NCBI RefSeq assembly: GCF_001865575.2
Contig: NZ_CP017564.2
Location: 26,988 to 90,987 of the forward strand
DNA length: 64,000 nt
Source: Paraburkholderia sprentiae WSM5005
GTDB lineage: Bacteria; Pseudomonadota; Gammaproteobacteria; Burkholderiales; Burkholderiaceae
Direction of reading: 5' to 3'
How positions within the stretch are numbered: position 1 is the first letter of the stretch; every line of letters starts with the position of its first letter. Below, piece after piece: positions 1 to 7,968 of this stretch. The notes beneath the pieces are model-generated. The model did not search any database. It saw only the letters and a list, made by a program, of their open reading frames with translations, and had not been told where the DNA came from. The position numbers and the translations under genes were made by a program.

Positions 1-93
1 ACGGACGCGCCAGGCTATCGCTTCAAGATCGTGGCGACGAAAGACATCGTGTTCCCCGGTGCCTATGTTCCGCGTCCGGCGACCGTTCACTGA
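1..93 (+). CDS. C-terminal end of a truncated upstream gene
   Basis: Thirty codons are open from the window edge to a TGA at 91-93. The peptide contains KIVATKDIVFPGAY, which loosely resembles the last strand of VirB10/TrbI-type type IV secretion proteins, and a perfect terminator follows. The fragment is too short to assign a family; the VirB10 idea rests only on this short resemblance and on the conjugative context. Confidence 0.45.
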   Translation, partial: TDAPGYRFKIVATKDIVFPGAYVPRPATVH

Positions 94-113
94 AAGGGTA
101 CGGTGGGTGTAAG

Positions 114-140
114 GGGCCGCAGCTGCGGCCCTTTGTTTTT
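114..140 (+). terminator. Rho-independent terminator
   Basis: A perfect 9+9 palindrome (GGGCCGCAG/CTGCGGCCC, 114-131) is followed by TTTGTTTTT. It closes the transcription unit that ends at 93, and the 14-bp ACGT-core palindrome begins inside its T-tract. Confidence 0.85.
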
Positions 141-152
141 CCAACGTCAGAA
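139..152. repeat. 14-bp ACGT-core palindrome, copy 1
   Basis: TTCCAACGTCAGAA, matching TTCYRACGTYRGAA. It overlaps the T-tract of the preceding terminator and lies upstream of the gene at 320. Confidence 0.8.
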
Positions 153-319
153 AAATTCGTCCTAGTCCGCTAGAGCTGGCCGGATCGTGCGGTCAAAAAG
201 GGACAGGCGACCCGAGATATGTGTTTTTTATCACATCCGTGCATCTTTATGATTTGGCAAACCCCTGGTTGTCCAATAAGATACTCATATATTGATGGCT
301 CACATTTCTGATACGCGGA

Positions 320-985
320 ATGCAGGACACGGACACTCTCCCTATGAGTACGAAAAAGAGCACGACGGCACGACCATCGCGGCCGAAAAGTGCCGCACGA
401 CCCGCGACCGGGGTAAAGCGCCCACCTACCAAGTCGGCTGCAAAGAGCAGGGCCAGCGCATCGGAGCAGGGTTCCGCAAAGTCGGCGTCGAAGCGCTCGT
501 CGGCGGCTAAGAGCGTCGAGCGGGCCCGCAAAGCGGAACCAGTCGTCACTGACACGCGCCCTACAGGTGCGCGCGGTGGACGGATCGGCAGACCCAAGAC
601 GCGCCTCGAAGACCTTGAGGCAGTGCCGACACGCTGTCCCGCGCATATCTATACGTACCTCAAGGGCATTACACCCTTCCTGTATCCCTCGCTGACGGCG
701 ATGTTTGAGGACATGATTGGGCGGTTCCTCAACGAGCAGCCGTGGGAGCACGGCTTGCACTGGCGTAAGCCGAAAACCGCCATGACTTATGCCAACGGCA
801 TGGCGGGGACGACCGGCTGGTCGCAGGTGAACATTCAACTGACGCCTGAGTTGAAAGAGCGCGTCACGACGACCGCCGATATGTGCGGCGTGTCTAACGC
901 ATGTCTGTGCTACACCGCGATCTTTTGGTGGGTCCAATTTATTTTTCCACCCTCGAAGATGGTGGGTTCAGGCGCGAAGAAGTGA
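320..985 (+). CDS. Basic-tailed hypothetical protein, possible DNA-binding
   Basis: 221 residues. The first ~95 are a disordered Lys/Ala/Ser/Pro-rich tail like histone H1-type tails, expected to bind DNA non-specifically. The second half has two segments (about 100-145 and 165-210) with the strand-helix-helix look of ribbon-helix-helix modules; the second begins VNIQLTPELKERV. Family not recognised. The start is uncertain: ATG 320 and ATG 344 (MSTKKS) are in frame and neither has a good ribosome site. The gene has its own leader after the terminator at 114-140 and may belong with the ParAB maintenance block downstream. Confidence 0.6.
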   Translation: MQDTDTLPMSTKKSTTARPSRPKSAARPATGVKRPPTKSAAKSRASASEQGSAKSASKRSSAAKSVERARKAEPVVTDTRPTGARGGRIGRPKTRLEDLEAVPTRCPAHIYTYLKGITPFLYPSLTAMFEDMIGRFLNEQPWEHGLHWRKPKTAMTYANGMAGTTGWSQVNIQLTPELKERVTTTADMCGVSNACLCYTAIFWWVQFIFPPSKMVGSGAKK

Positions 986-1067
986 AGCGTGACGATATAG
1001 TTTGGAAAGTGGCGCGATAGTTAGGAAAGTCGCCGCAAACACAGGTGCTTCTGGAGGGGCGGTTAAG

Positions 1068-1409
1068 GTGGCCGATAAGAAGGAGTACATCCAAGTCTTG
1101 ACGGCATTGGACCGAATCGGTCCTCTCTCTGCGGCACTGAATCAACTGAGCGAAGTTCAGATGGCCACCGAGGACGCCAAGTTGCGGTCCGCGCTCGAAG
1201 CGGTCTGTTCATCTATAAGAGGGCAAAATCGCGAGTTGTCAGCGAAGTTGCGTCTTATGGATGATTTTTCCTATCTTGGTGTAGCGGAAGGCAGCTTGCA
1301 CGCCGGGATTGGAAAAATCGCTGCTTATTGTTCAAAGCAGCGCGATGCGTCCATGCAGCAATGGGAGATTTTGGCTAGGAGAGCCGGTTGGAAGCCGCCG
1401 ACCAGCTAG
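1068..1409 (+). CDS. Small hypothetical helical protein
   Basis: 113 residues from a GTG start at 1068, chosen because GGAGGGG lies 8 nt upstream; an in-frame ATG at 1002 would add 22 residues but has no ribosome site. The protein is soluble, mostly helical, with no signal peptide or membrane segment. No family recognised. It ends before the hairpin at 1531. Confidence 0.6.
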   Translation: MADKKEYIQVLTALDRIGPLSAALNQLSEVQMATEDAKLRSALEAVCSSIRGQNRELSAKLRLMDDFSYLGVAEGSLHAGIGKIAAYCSKQRDASMQQWEILARRAGWKPPTS

Positions 1410-1511
1410 GGAATTCCAGACTTTCGCGCGAAATGTTCGCGACTTTATTGTCACAGCAAAGAAGTCGTGGGAAGCGAGCCATCCCCATTTTCGCAGGGGC
1501 CGATTGCTTCT

Positions 1512-1525
1512 TTCCTACGTCAGAA
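1512..1525. repeat. 14-bp ACGT-core palindrome, copy 2 (variant)
   Basis: TTCCTACGTCAGAA differs from copy 1 at one base and directly abuts the terminator at 1531. This pairing with a hairpin recurs at 139, 5437 and 49118. Confidence 0.7.
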
Positions 1526-1530
1526 AAAGG

Positions 1531-1552
1531 GCCGCGCGTGCGGCTTTTTTTT
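1531..1552 (+). terminator. Rho-independent terminator
   Basis: GCCGC-GCGT-GCGGC (1531-1544) followed by eight T. The upstream A-run means it could also work on the minus strand. Confidence 0.8.
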
Positions 1553-1593
1553 GGCCGAGCACTAATATAAATAATTCATCGCTTGCATATGCG

Positions 1594-1611
1594 TTGATAC
1601 ATTGATATCAT
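1594..1611. promoter_or_regulatory. 18-bp palindromic operator, copy 1
   Basis: TTGATACATTGATATCAT, a slightly degenerate match to RTGATATNNNNATATCAY. It lies 26 bp before the first gene of the parAB group. The spacing of arms (7+4+7) is the same as in the copies at 16064, 23713 and 57378. Confidence 0.6.
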
Positions 1612-1636
1612 TGTTGCACGCTATAGAGGGGTAGAA

Positions 1637-2017
1637 ATGACCGATGCAAAAGAGCAGAAACAACCCGTTCTGATCAGGCTCCCTCTCCCGATCCAGGACT
1701 GGCTGTTTTCCGAAGCGGTCGAGGTGGCGAAGGTTCAACGAGTGCGGATCTCGGTGCCGTCAGTTATTGTCGCGAAGCTCATGGAGCCTTGCGGTGAGGA
1801 CCAAATCGGGCAAGACGAAGAGCCAGTACCGGATTCCGGCGCTGAGAAGAAGTCAGTGTTGGTCCGACTTCCGATGTCGCTGTACGAGAGGCTTTTCTCC
1901 GACTCAGTCGCACTCGCCGAGTCGCGGCGAGTGCGAATGTCCGTACCGTCGCTCGTTGTTGAGAAACTGAGTCGCCTGCACCGGCAGGCACAACGGAAAC
2001 AATCGGTTAGCCCGTAA
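1637..2017 (+). CDS. Tandemly duplicated small protein upstream of parA
   Basis: 126 residues made of two copies of the same ~45-residue module: VLIRLPLPIQDWLFSEAVEV at about 11-55 and VLVRLPMSLYERLFSDSVAL at about 75-120. The beta-strand followed by helices is compatible with a fused ribbon-helix-helix pair, so a DNA-binding autoregulator of the parAB unit is plausible. A GAGGGG ribosome site precedes the ATG, and the 18-bp palindrome at 1594 is in the promoter. The exact family is not recognised. Confidence 0.7.
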   Translation: MTDAKEQKQPVLIRLPLPIQDWLFSEAVEVAKVQRVRISVPSVIVAKLMEPCGEDQIGQDEEPVPDSGAEKKSVLVRLPMSLYERLFSDSVALAESRRVRMSVPSLVVEKLSRLHRQAQRKQSVSP

Positions 2018-2053
2018 CTACGGGCGAGCCTGACTAGATCGGGAAAGAGCCAA

Positions 2054-2803
2054 ATGCCGACGAAAATCATCACGGTGACGAACCAGAAGGGTGGCGTTGG
2101 GAAGACGACTTTGACGTGCCACCTTGCATTCGCTGCTGCGGAGTCTGGTGCGAAGGTGCTTGTGGTTGATTTCTGCGGACAGGGCAACTCGTCGCAATTT
2201 CTGACGCAAAACCTGCGGATCAACAAAGACCGAGGCGGGGCAGAGTTGCTGTTTGAGGGCGGCGACTTGAGGTACACGGACACACCGATGGAGAACCTGA
2301 AGGTGCTCCACGGCCATCTGCATCTCGAAGAACTTGATGCGCAAAAGGAAGCGTTGGTGCAACACGCCATCAAGATCCGGAGCCGCATCCGGTCCTTGCC
2401 ATTCGATTATGTGATCTTCGACACTCCACCAGCGCTCGGGCCGCGTATCGCGAGTCCGCTGATCTGGTCGGACACGGCTTTGCTGACGGTACAGCCGTTG
2501 CTGTCGGCTATTACCGGCCTAGATGACACCTTCGACACGATTCGCGGGGTGCAGCGCGTGAACAAGGCGCTTAACGTGCAGATGGTGGTCAACCTCTTCA
2601 CGAAGTCATCGAAAACGCAGCGCGAGTTTCGGGAGAAGTTGAAGCAGAAATTTGGCCGGACCATCGTTGAGGAATTCTCGCTTCGCACACCGGTGTCCGA
2701 CGCTCTGCAAAACTACCGTCCTGTCTGGAGCCATGCGCGCGACAAGAAGCTTGGCGCGCACTGGAAGGACTTCGCCAACCGTGTTTTGGATGTGACCGTT
2801 TAA
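2054..2803 (+). CDS. parA: ParA-type partition ATPase
   Basis: 249 residues. Deviant Walker A QKGGVGKTT (residues 11-19, with the signature lysine at 12) and a Walker B strand VIFDTPP near residue 120 identify the ParA/MinD superfamily. There is no long N-terminal DNA-binding domain, so it resembles IncC2/Soj-type ParA. It should bind nonspecific DNA as an ATP dimer and move ParB-parS complexes. The segment after strand 2 reads VDFCGQGNSS rather than the usual VDxDPQGN. parB begins 11 bp downstream, so the two are co-transcribed. Confidence 0.95.
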   Translation: MPTKIITVTNQKGGVGKTTLTCHLAFAAAESGAKVLVVDFCGQGNSSQFLTQNLRINKDRGGAELLFEGGDLRYTDTPMENLKVLHGHLHLEELDAQKEALVQHAIKIRSRIRSLPFDYVIFDTPPALGPRIASPLIWSDTALLTVQPLLSAITGLDDTFDTIRGVQRVNKALNVQMVVNLFTKSSKTQREFREKLKQKFGRTIVEEFSLRTPVSDALQNYRPVWSHARDKKLGAHWKDFANRVLDVTV

Positions 2804-2814
2804 GGGATTAATTG

Positions 2815-3927
2815 ATGGGTACGCTCGATTTTTTGAACAGCTTGGAAGCGCCGACGGCACAGGTCATCAGCATTGACATTGACCAGATTGAGCCGGACGA
2901 AAAGCAGCCTCGTAAGCGGTTTCACCCTGTCGACGGCAACATTGACGAAGAGGCGCAGACGGCTCTTGAAGAGTTGGCTGACGACATCGCTGCGGTCGGA
3001 CTAACGCAACCAATCATCGTCCGCGAACTGGACGACGGCCGGTACAACATCATTGCCGGCGAGCGTCGTTGGCGCGCGTTTCGGTTGAACCGCGACCGCG
3101 GATTACCGGACTCGCAAGAGATTCCGGCGATTGTCCGACAGGACCTGACCGGCTCAAAGCTGCGCCTCGTGCAGCTTTCGGAAAATCTCCAGCGCGATAA
3201 TCTCACTGACTTGGAAATCGCCCTGCATCTGCGCGAGACGCTCGAAGAGTATCCCGACCTTCAAAAGCAGGAACTCGCCAAGGTGATGAACAAAAGTAGT
3301 CAGTTCGTCTCGCGCGTGCTCGCGCTGCTTGATCCGAAGTGGTCCGATGTCGTGGACTCTGGAATGATTACCTACGCGTCGTTGCTCGAACAGTTCCGGC
3401 CGCTTCCTCCCGAAGTACAAGAGCAGTTGAAGGAAAAGGCTCGTGCAGAGGGTCGTCCGCTCACATCGGGCGACATCAGAACGGCCAAAGAGACAGCGAA
3501 GGGGCAGCTGAAAGCGCCGCCGAAGCCGACTGGCCCGGTGGGAGTGAATGCCGAGTTGGCGGCGAAGGTGGAAGAGTTGATCGCGCAGCAGGCGCCTGAG
3601 AACGAAACCTATCGCCCGAGCGCTGCGGCCAAAGCTGCGGCCCCTTCGCGCGACCGCATCAAAGACACGGGCGGTGAGGCAGTTATCCCGGCTGGCACGG
3701 GCGTGCTGAGTGCCGTTGCACAACAGAAGCGGGAAGCACGGCTGACGCTTCAGCAGCTCGCGACCATGCTGAACAACGGCGCACTTTCGGACCTTTCGCA
3801 CACGGTTGCTCTCTCGCTGCCCGTCGAGGAAATGAAACACTCGATCACCGCACTCGGAGGCACGCTGCCGGAAGACGATAGCCAATTGCCTACGGTCCTG
3901 GCTGCGACCATCAACAAACTAGCGTGA
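2815..3927 (+). CDS. parB: ParB/KorB-type centromere-binding protein
   Basis: 370 residues from ATG 2815 (a TTG at 2812 is also in frame; AGGGA lies upstream). The N-terminal ParB/Srx-type domain (about 15-130) contains GLTQPIIVRE, IIAGERRWRAF and LRLVQLSENLQRDNL, with GERRWR being the CTP-contact box of ParB proteins. A helix-turn-helix follows near 150-200 (ELAKVMNKSSQFVSRVL). The long C-terminal half resembles KorB-like plasmid ParBs more than chromosomal ones. In IncP plasmids KorB is both partition protein and global repressor with many dispersed operators, so this protein is the leading candidate to read the 14-bp ACGT-core palindromes; this is inference. Confidence 0.95.
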   Translation: MGTLDFLNSLEAPTAQVISIDIDQIEPDEKQPRKRFHPVDGNIDEEAQTALEELADDIAAVGLTQPIIVRELDDGRYNIIAGERRWRAFRLNRDRGLPDSQEIPAIVRQDLTGSKLRLVQLSENLQRDNLTDLEIALHLRETLEEYPDLQKQELAKVMNKSSQFVSRVLALLDPKWSDVVDSGMITYASLLEQFRPLPPEVQEQLKEKARAEGRPLTSGDIRTAKETAKGQLKAPPKPTGPVGVNAELAAKVEELIAQQAPENETYRPSAAAKAAAPSRDRIKDTGGEAVIPAGTGVLSAVAQQKREARLTLQQLATMLNNGALSDLSHTVALSLPVEEMKHSITALGGTLPEDDSQLPTVLAATINKLA

Positions 3928-3931
3928 TCTT

Positions 3932-3960
3932 AAAGCGGGCCGAAGAGGCCCGCTTTATAT
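3932..3960 (+). terminator. Rho-independent terminator after parB
   Basis: Perfect 10-bp arms AAAGCGGGCC and GGCCCGCTTT around a 5-nt loop, ending in an AT-rich tract. It separates parAB from the HerA-like gene. Confidence 0.85.
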
Positions 3961-3991
3961 TGCCGAAGTGATTTAAAAAAAGGATTCTGTT

Positions 3992-5284
3992 TTGCGTATT
4001 AGCTGGGGCAAAAACGTCGTCAATGGGGCCGATGTCGTATGGGAACCTGGCCGCATTGCGAATCCGCATATCGGGGTCTTTGCAGACAGCGGTATGGGTA
4101 AAACCACCATGCTTCGACGGATCGTCAGCGCAATGACGGCGACCGGTCATCCGCGCGTGCGCTTTCATGTCTTCGACGGGCACGGCGATGTCGATATCGA
4201 GGGCGCCTCTTCGGTCACGTTTCATGAGTCCTCGGATTTCGGTTTCAATCCTCTGGAACTGAGTGCCGATCCGGAATTCGGCGGTGTTCGCAAGCGGATT
4301 CAATCGCTCATCATGGCTCTCAATCAGACATCGGTTCGGCTCGGACCACGGCAGGAGCGCGCTCTGACGCGGCTGCTCGTGGCACTCTACCGGCGCGAAG
4401 GGTTCCTGATGGATGACTACACGACGTGGGCGGCGGACCCGGCGAACGGGAAGCGATATCCCACGTTGCAAGATGCAATTGAATACGGCCGGGAGCGCAT
4501 CAAGATCGTCGCGACGGGATCGAGCCAGCGGGCGGTGAGTGCGCTGCAAGACGTATTCAAGGCTGCAAAGCAGATACGGATCAAGGAAGCAGCGTTGTCG
4601 CGCCCAGGCGCAGACGACGAAGTGTTGGCGAAGCTGGAAAAAGAACTGGAGTCGGCTCGCGCTCGCGCGATCGACTCCTTCACCGAAGCGGTTTCGACTG
4701 CGCACACTGGCGACGAGTTCGAGGACGCGCTCGACGCGGACGGGCAAAAGGAAACGTTGGAATCCGTCATCGATCGATTAGAGAACCTCTACCAGATCGG
4801 GATCTATCGCAGCACCCCGCCGCCGTTGGATACTCGCGCTCGCGTGTGGCGTTACATCATCAAGTCGCTCAGCCGCGACGAGAAGAAGCTGTTCACGCTG
4901 ACGCGACTTGAAACTATCTTCACCCGAGCAATCGCACGGGGGATCAACAGTGAGCTGATGGACATCTGTGTGCTAGACGAGGCCCATTGGTTCGTGGACG
5001 GCTCAGACGATTCAGTCATCAATCGGATGGTGCGCGAAGGGCGAAAATTTGGCATTTGTATGATTTTTGCCACTCAAGCTCCGTCGGATTTTGCCGATAT
5101 CTTAATGGGCAATCTCGGCACGAAATTGCTATTGGGTCTCGATCACACCAACAGTTCATACGTTGTTCGCAAGTTGGGGTTCAGCGAGGCAAAGCTGAAG
5201 TCCATCATTCCGCATCGTCGGGTGCTCGTCCAAATGAAGGGAATTGGCGAGCTGGGAGCCGACGCAACGCTTGTCAGCGTGTAA
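3992..5284 (+). CDS. HerA/VirB4-like hexameric ATPase (DUF87 type)
   Basis: 430 residues from a TTG start preceded by AAAGGA. Walker A ADSGMGKTT lies at residues 31-39 and Walker B MDICVLDEAHW near 323-333, followed by a sensor segment IFATQAPSDFADILMGN. This order is that of the HerA/FtsK-clade ATPases that pump or process DNA. A charged helical insertion lies at about 185-260. It is transcribed alone, bounded by terminators, next to parAB. It could be a transfer, DNA-processing or defence ATPase; no HerA partner nuclease (NurA, SIR2 or similar) is adjacent. Confidence 0.8.
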   Translation: MRISWGKNVVNGADVVWEPGRIANPHIGVFADSGMGKTTMLRRIVSAMTATGHPRVRFHVFDGHGDVDIEGASSVTFHESSDFGFNPLELSADPEFGGVRKRIQSLIMALNQTSVRLGPRQERALTRLLVALYRREGFLMDDYTTWAADPANGKRYPTLQDAIEYGRERIKIVATGSSQRAVSALQDVFKAAKQIRIKEAALSRPGADDEVLAKLEKELESARARAIDSFTEAVSTAHTGDEFEDALDADGQKETLESVIDRLENLYQIGIYRSTPPPLDTRARVWRYIIKSLSRDEKKLFTLTRLETIFTRAIARGINSELMDICVLDEAHWFVDGSDDSVINRMVREGRKFGICMIFATQAPSDFADILMGNLGTKLLLGLDHTNSSYVVRKLGFSEAKLKSIIPHRRVLVQMKGIGELGADATLVSV

Positions 5285-5436
5285 CTCCAAGTCGACACCA
5301 AATATATTTATTTGCCATAGTTGTTACAAAAGATGTCTGATGTAACGAGTGGTATCAGGGCGTCGCCTCTGCGGTTTGAATGATTCATGTGGGTTCGTAT
5401 TGCAATCGTTTGCTGCTGTAGGGCAACGTCGCACGC

Positions 5437-5450
5437 TTCCAACGTCAGAA
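5437..5450. repeat. 14-bp ACGT-core palindrome, copy 3, inside a hairpin
   Basis: TTCCAACGTCAGAA flanked by CGCACGC (5430-5436) and GCGTGCG (5454-5460), so the site forms the loop of a 7-bp stem in the gap between two genes. Confidence 0.8.
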
Positions 5451-5580
5451 GTAGCGTGCGGCCAGGTGGGGGGAGTCGGCGAGTAAATAGCGACAACTCT
5501 TTACTTACTGCAAAGTTCGCGTATCATGTCGCTCAAGGGTGACGTGTGGATAGACCAGTTCTGCTCATTGGGGGTTTGTG

Positions 5581-5853
5581 ATGTTTAAGGCTTCGTCGTC
5601 GTCGTTCGTGGTTATGGATTCCGCTGTCTTCGCTGAAGAAGGTCACTATGTGCCGCCCGCCGACAAGGTGGTCGCATCGGAAGTGTTGGCACAAGTCTTC
5701 GCGGACAATCCGTTGCCCTTTCCGACGAACGCTGATGGGTCGGCGGATATGGCGACTTATATGCAGTGGTTGAGCGCGACGTGGGACGCCGGAATGGCCG
5801 CGTTTGACCGGATGTCGGAGATTCACGCGCCGCAAGGCACTGCCACGGCGTAA
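5581..5853 (+). CDS. Small hypothetical protein
   Basis: 90 residues from ATG 5581 (a GTG at 5578 is adjacent), with a G-run ribosome site upstream. Soluble, with a Pro/Ala-rich start and a helical end. No family recognised. It is the first gene after the parAB/HerA block and precedes the KorA-like repressor by 45 bp, probably in the same unit. Confidence 0.6.
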   Translation: MFKASSSSFVVMDSAVFAEEGHYVPPADKVVASEVLAQVFADNPLPFPTNADGSADMATYMQWLSATWDAGMAAFDRMSEIHAPQGTATA

Positions 5854-5898
5854 AGAGTTGGTATATAGTTCCGTGTAGTACACATTCACGGATACAGT

Positions 5899-6420
5899 AT
5901 GACCGAGCAGGATTTCACGGACCTCGTCCGGGATACGAAGCTGACCCAAGCGAACCGCGACGCGGCTCGTTTGGTCCTGGTGGACAACATGAAGCCGGTA
6001 GACGCGGCTGCTCAGTCCGGTATCTCGAAGCAGCGTCTCAGTCAGATTCTCACTGTCGTCCGCACGGCTGAAGAGAAGCGCAACGAATCGCAGCGCGCCG
6101 GAGCATCCGCCATCTCCGATTCGGTCGCCGCTGTCGACGCAAGCTACGCAGTGGCGGTCAAGTCCGCGCGTGACCTGTACGGCGACGATACCCTCATCCA
6201 GACGCCCAATCCCAACGGTCGCGCAGTCGGCGAGATTGTCGGCCGTACCGATTTTCACGCCGTGCAATCGGTGGGCCGCAGTGCTGTAGTCATTCACGAC
6301 CTCGCCAAACTGGACCGCGCGCCGGCAATCGGTCGCATTGTCGCGATCGACTACTCGCGAGGCATAGGTGTTGTGTCAGACCGGACCAAAGAGCAGGACC
6401 GCAGCGGCGTCACCCGTTGA
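5899..6420 (+). CDS. KorA/TrfB-like repressor fused to a KfrB-like domain
   Basis: 173 residues. The first ~55 match the KorA/TrfB repressor pattern of IncP plasmids: a helical N-terminus, LVLVDNMKPVDAA and then the helix-turn-helix AAQSGISKQRLSQILTVV. KorA proteins repress backbone promoters. Residues about 110-160 (GEIVGRTDFHAVQSVGR onward to YSRG) are a KfrB-like domain, which KorA normally lacks. An imperfect inverted repeat CCGTG/CACGG lies in the leader (about 5871-5891) and could be its own operator. The fusion links gene regulation to the KfrB-tagged protein set on this plasmid. Confidence 0.75.
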   Translation: MTEQDFTDLVRDTKLTQANRDAARLVLVDNMKPVDAAAQSGISKQRLSQILTVVRTAEEKRNESQRAGASAISDSVAAVDASYAVAVKSARDLYGDDTLIQTPNPNGRAVGEIVGRTDFHAVQSVGRSAVVIHDLAKLDRAPAIGRIVAIDYSRGIGVVSDRTKEQDRSGVTR

Positions 6421-6486
6421 TTGAGCGGAGCGACATTTCCGGCTGGTCAATGAAGCGCCGCTAAAACCCGGATTTATTGATGCAAT

Positions 6487-6504
6487 GTGATTTAATATAA
6501 TCAC
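6487..6504. promoter_or_regulatory. Promoter with 18-bp palindromic operator, copy 2
   Basis: GTGATTTAATATAATCAC contains a perfect -10 TATAAT (6496-6501), with TTATTG 16 bp upstream as a -35. The inverted repeat surrounds the -10, so a bound dimer would block polymerase. It drives the gene at 6520. Confidence 0.65.
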
Positions 6505-6519
6505 TAAGGAGCGAGTACG

Positions 6520-7665
6520 ATGGCTGACACCCTGACAGAAAAGGTAACGGCGGCAGAAGCTGCGGCACCGCGTAGGGCGCGTGCTCAGCGACGGCTCGAT
6601 CCCGATGTGAAGCGGCAGCGGCTCAGTCCACTTGATGGCGATTCCGATGGCGTGTCGATCACGTTCGACGGCAGCGATAGCTACGTCGTGCGGTTCGACT
6701 ATAACCCGGATCTCATCTCGCAGATCCGCAAGATTCCGGGCGCGCAGTTCGACGGCGCAGACGCCTGGCGGGTGCCGGTTGGTCAGTACGATGCACTGGC
6801 TGAGGTAGCGGTTTCGATGCGGAAGGAATACTTGCTCGATTCCGCGTCACATGACCGGATCGCGGCGCTGGCCGATCAGGCTGCGCGCGGCCGGCAGGCG
6901 ACACCCGACGCTACGCCTCTTCTCTCCGACTTCCATCCTCGCGGCGAGCCGCTGCTGGGCGAAATCATCGCGGTCAACGATCGCTACGCCGCTCAGTTCA
7001 CGGGTCTGGGCAAGCGGGATGGCGTCGCCTTCGTGACGCTGCACCGTCTGGCCGATCTGTCAGACGCGGTGCTGAAAGGCGACAAGGTTTCAATCGCGTA
7101 TGACCAAAAGGGACGCGCGAAGGTTGAGCAAAGACTCACGGCAGAGGAAAGGCTCGATGCTTCGTTGGGTACGTCGGTGGATGGTGTGAAAGTCACAGAG
7201 GAAGCGGGGCAGTACAAGATCGAGTTCGACTATAGCCCCGCGTTGAACGATCGCATTGCCCGAATCGACGGCGCTGAGTTCAAGCGTGACGAAAAGGTTT
7301 GGACCGCTGATGTGAACCTTAAGTCTTTCGTTGCGCGAGCAGTGAACGAGATGCGAGCCGAAGTGGTGGCGGATCGAGCAGACCGCGATCAGATAATGGA
7401 AGTCGCTGCGGAGCGCATTGATTCGCCCAAGGCGTATGACGCCTTCACCGGGGACGGCCACTCGTACAGTGGACGTGTGCTCGCGATGAATGACAGGTAC
7501 GTCTTGCAACACAGCGGCAAAGACCACGTGACGCTGCATCGTGCGCGCAGCTTCGAAGAACTGCCTGCGGCGGGACAGAACGCGCGGATCTCTTACAAGC
7601 AGGGCAAGGCCCAGCTGACTGAGCAATCGCGCGACCGAGAGCGAAATCAGCGCATTGCACGCTGA
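6520..7665 (+). CDS. Internally duplicated HARP-like plus KfrB-like protein
   Basis: 381 residues in two similar halves. Each half starts with a HARP-like module (FDYNPDLISQIRKIPGAQFD near 65-85; FDYSPALNDRIARIDGAEFK near 233-252, both ending in W-x-V/A) of the type found next to SMARCAL1-like and other DNA-remodelling helicases. Each then ends with a KfrB-like domain (about 147-205 and 312-365, DRYAAQ and DRYVLQ). There is no catalytic domain, so it is probably a DNA- or protein-binding adaptor. The ribosome site is AAGGAG, and a regulated promoter lies just upstream. Confidence 0.7.
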   Translation: MADTLTEKVTAAEAAAPRRARAQRRLDPDVKRQRLSPLDGDSDGVSITFDGSDSYVVRFDYNPDLISQIRKIPGAQFDGADAWRVPVGQYDALAEVAVSMRKEYLLDSASHDRIAALADQAARGRQATPDATPLLSDFHPRGEPLLGEIIAVNDRYAAQFTGLGKRDGVAFVTLHRLADLSDAVLKGDKVSIAYDQKGRAKVEQRLTAEERLDASLGTSVDGVKVTEEAGQYKIEFDYSPALNDRIARIDGAEFKRDEKVWTADVNLKSFVARAVNEMRAEVVADRADRDQIMEVAAERIDSPKAYDAFTGDGHSYSGRVLAMNDRYVLQHSGKDHVTLHRARSFEELPAAGQNARISYKQGKAQLTEQSRDRERNQRIAR

Positions 7666-7728
7666 TCTGTGGCGCGCCTAGCGTCGCAGAAATTGCACAA
7701 GTGAATTTATTAATCTAGGAGTCGCAAC

Positions 7729-7959
7729 TTGATCCAACCAGCGCAGGCGGTGCATCTGGCTCAGAGGACCGTGAAACGTCTCGATGTCTCTTTCAAAAAA
7801 CTGCACGAGGGCAGCGAGGAACGTGCACAGGCGCTGCTTTATGCAGCGTTCTTGTCCGACGTTCTGTCCGGAGCCATTCCGCCAAACCAGGGGGAAGTCA
7901 TCGACATGCTGGGCATGGTCGAGCAGTTTTGCCGGCTGGTCGAATCACGAGACGACTAG
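7729..7959 (+). CDS. Small hypothetical helical protein
   Basis: 76 residues from a TTG start with AGGAG 7 nt upstream. All-helical and soluble; no family recognised. It ends 9 bp before the LPD7 gene and is almost certainly co-transcribed with it. Confidence 0.65.
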   Translation: MIQPAQAVHLAQRTVKRLDVSFKKLHEGSEERAQALLYAAFLSDVLSGAIPPNQGEVIDMLGMVEQFCRLVESRDD

Positions 7960-7968
7960 GAGCGAAAG

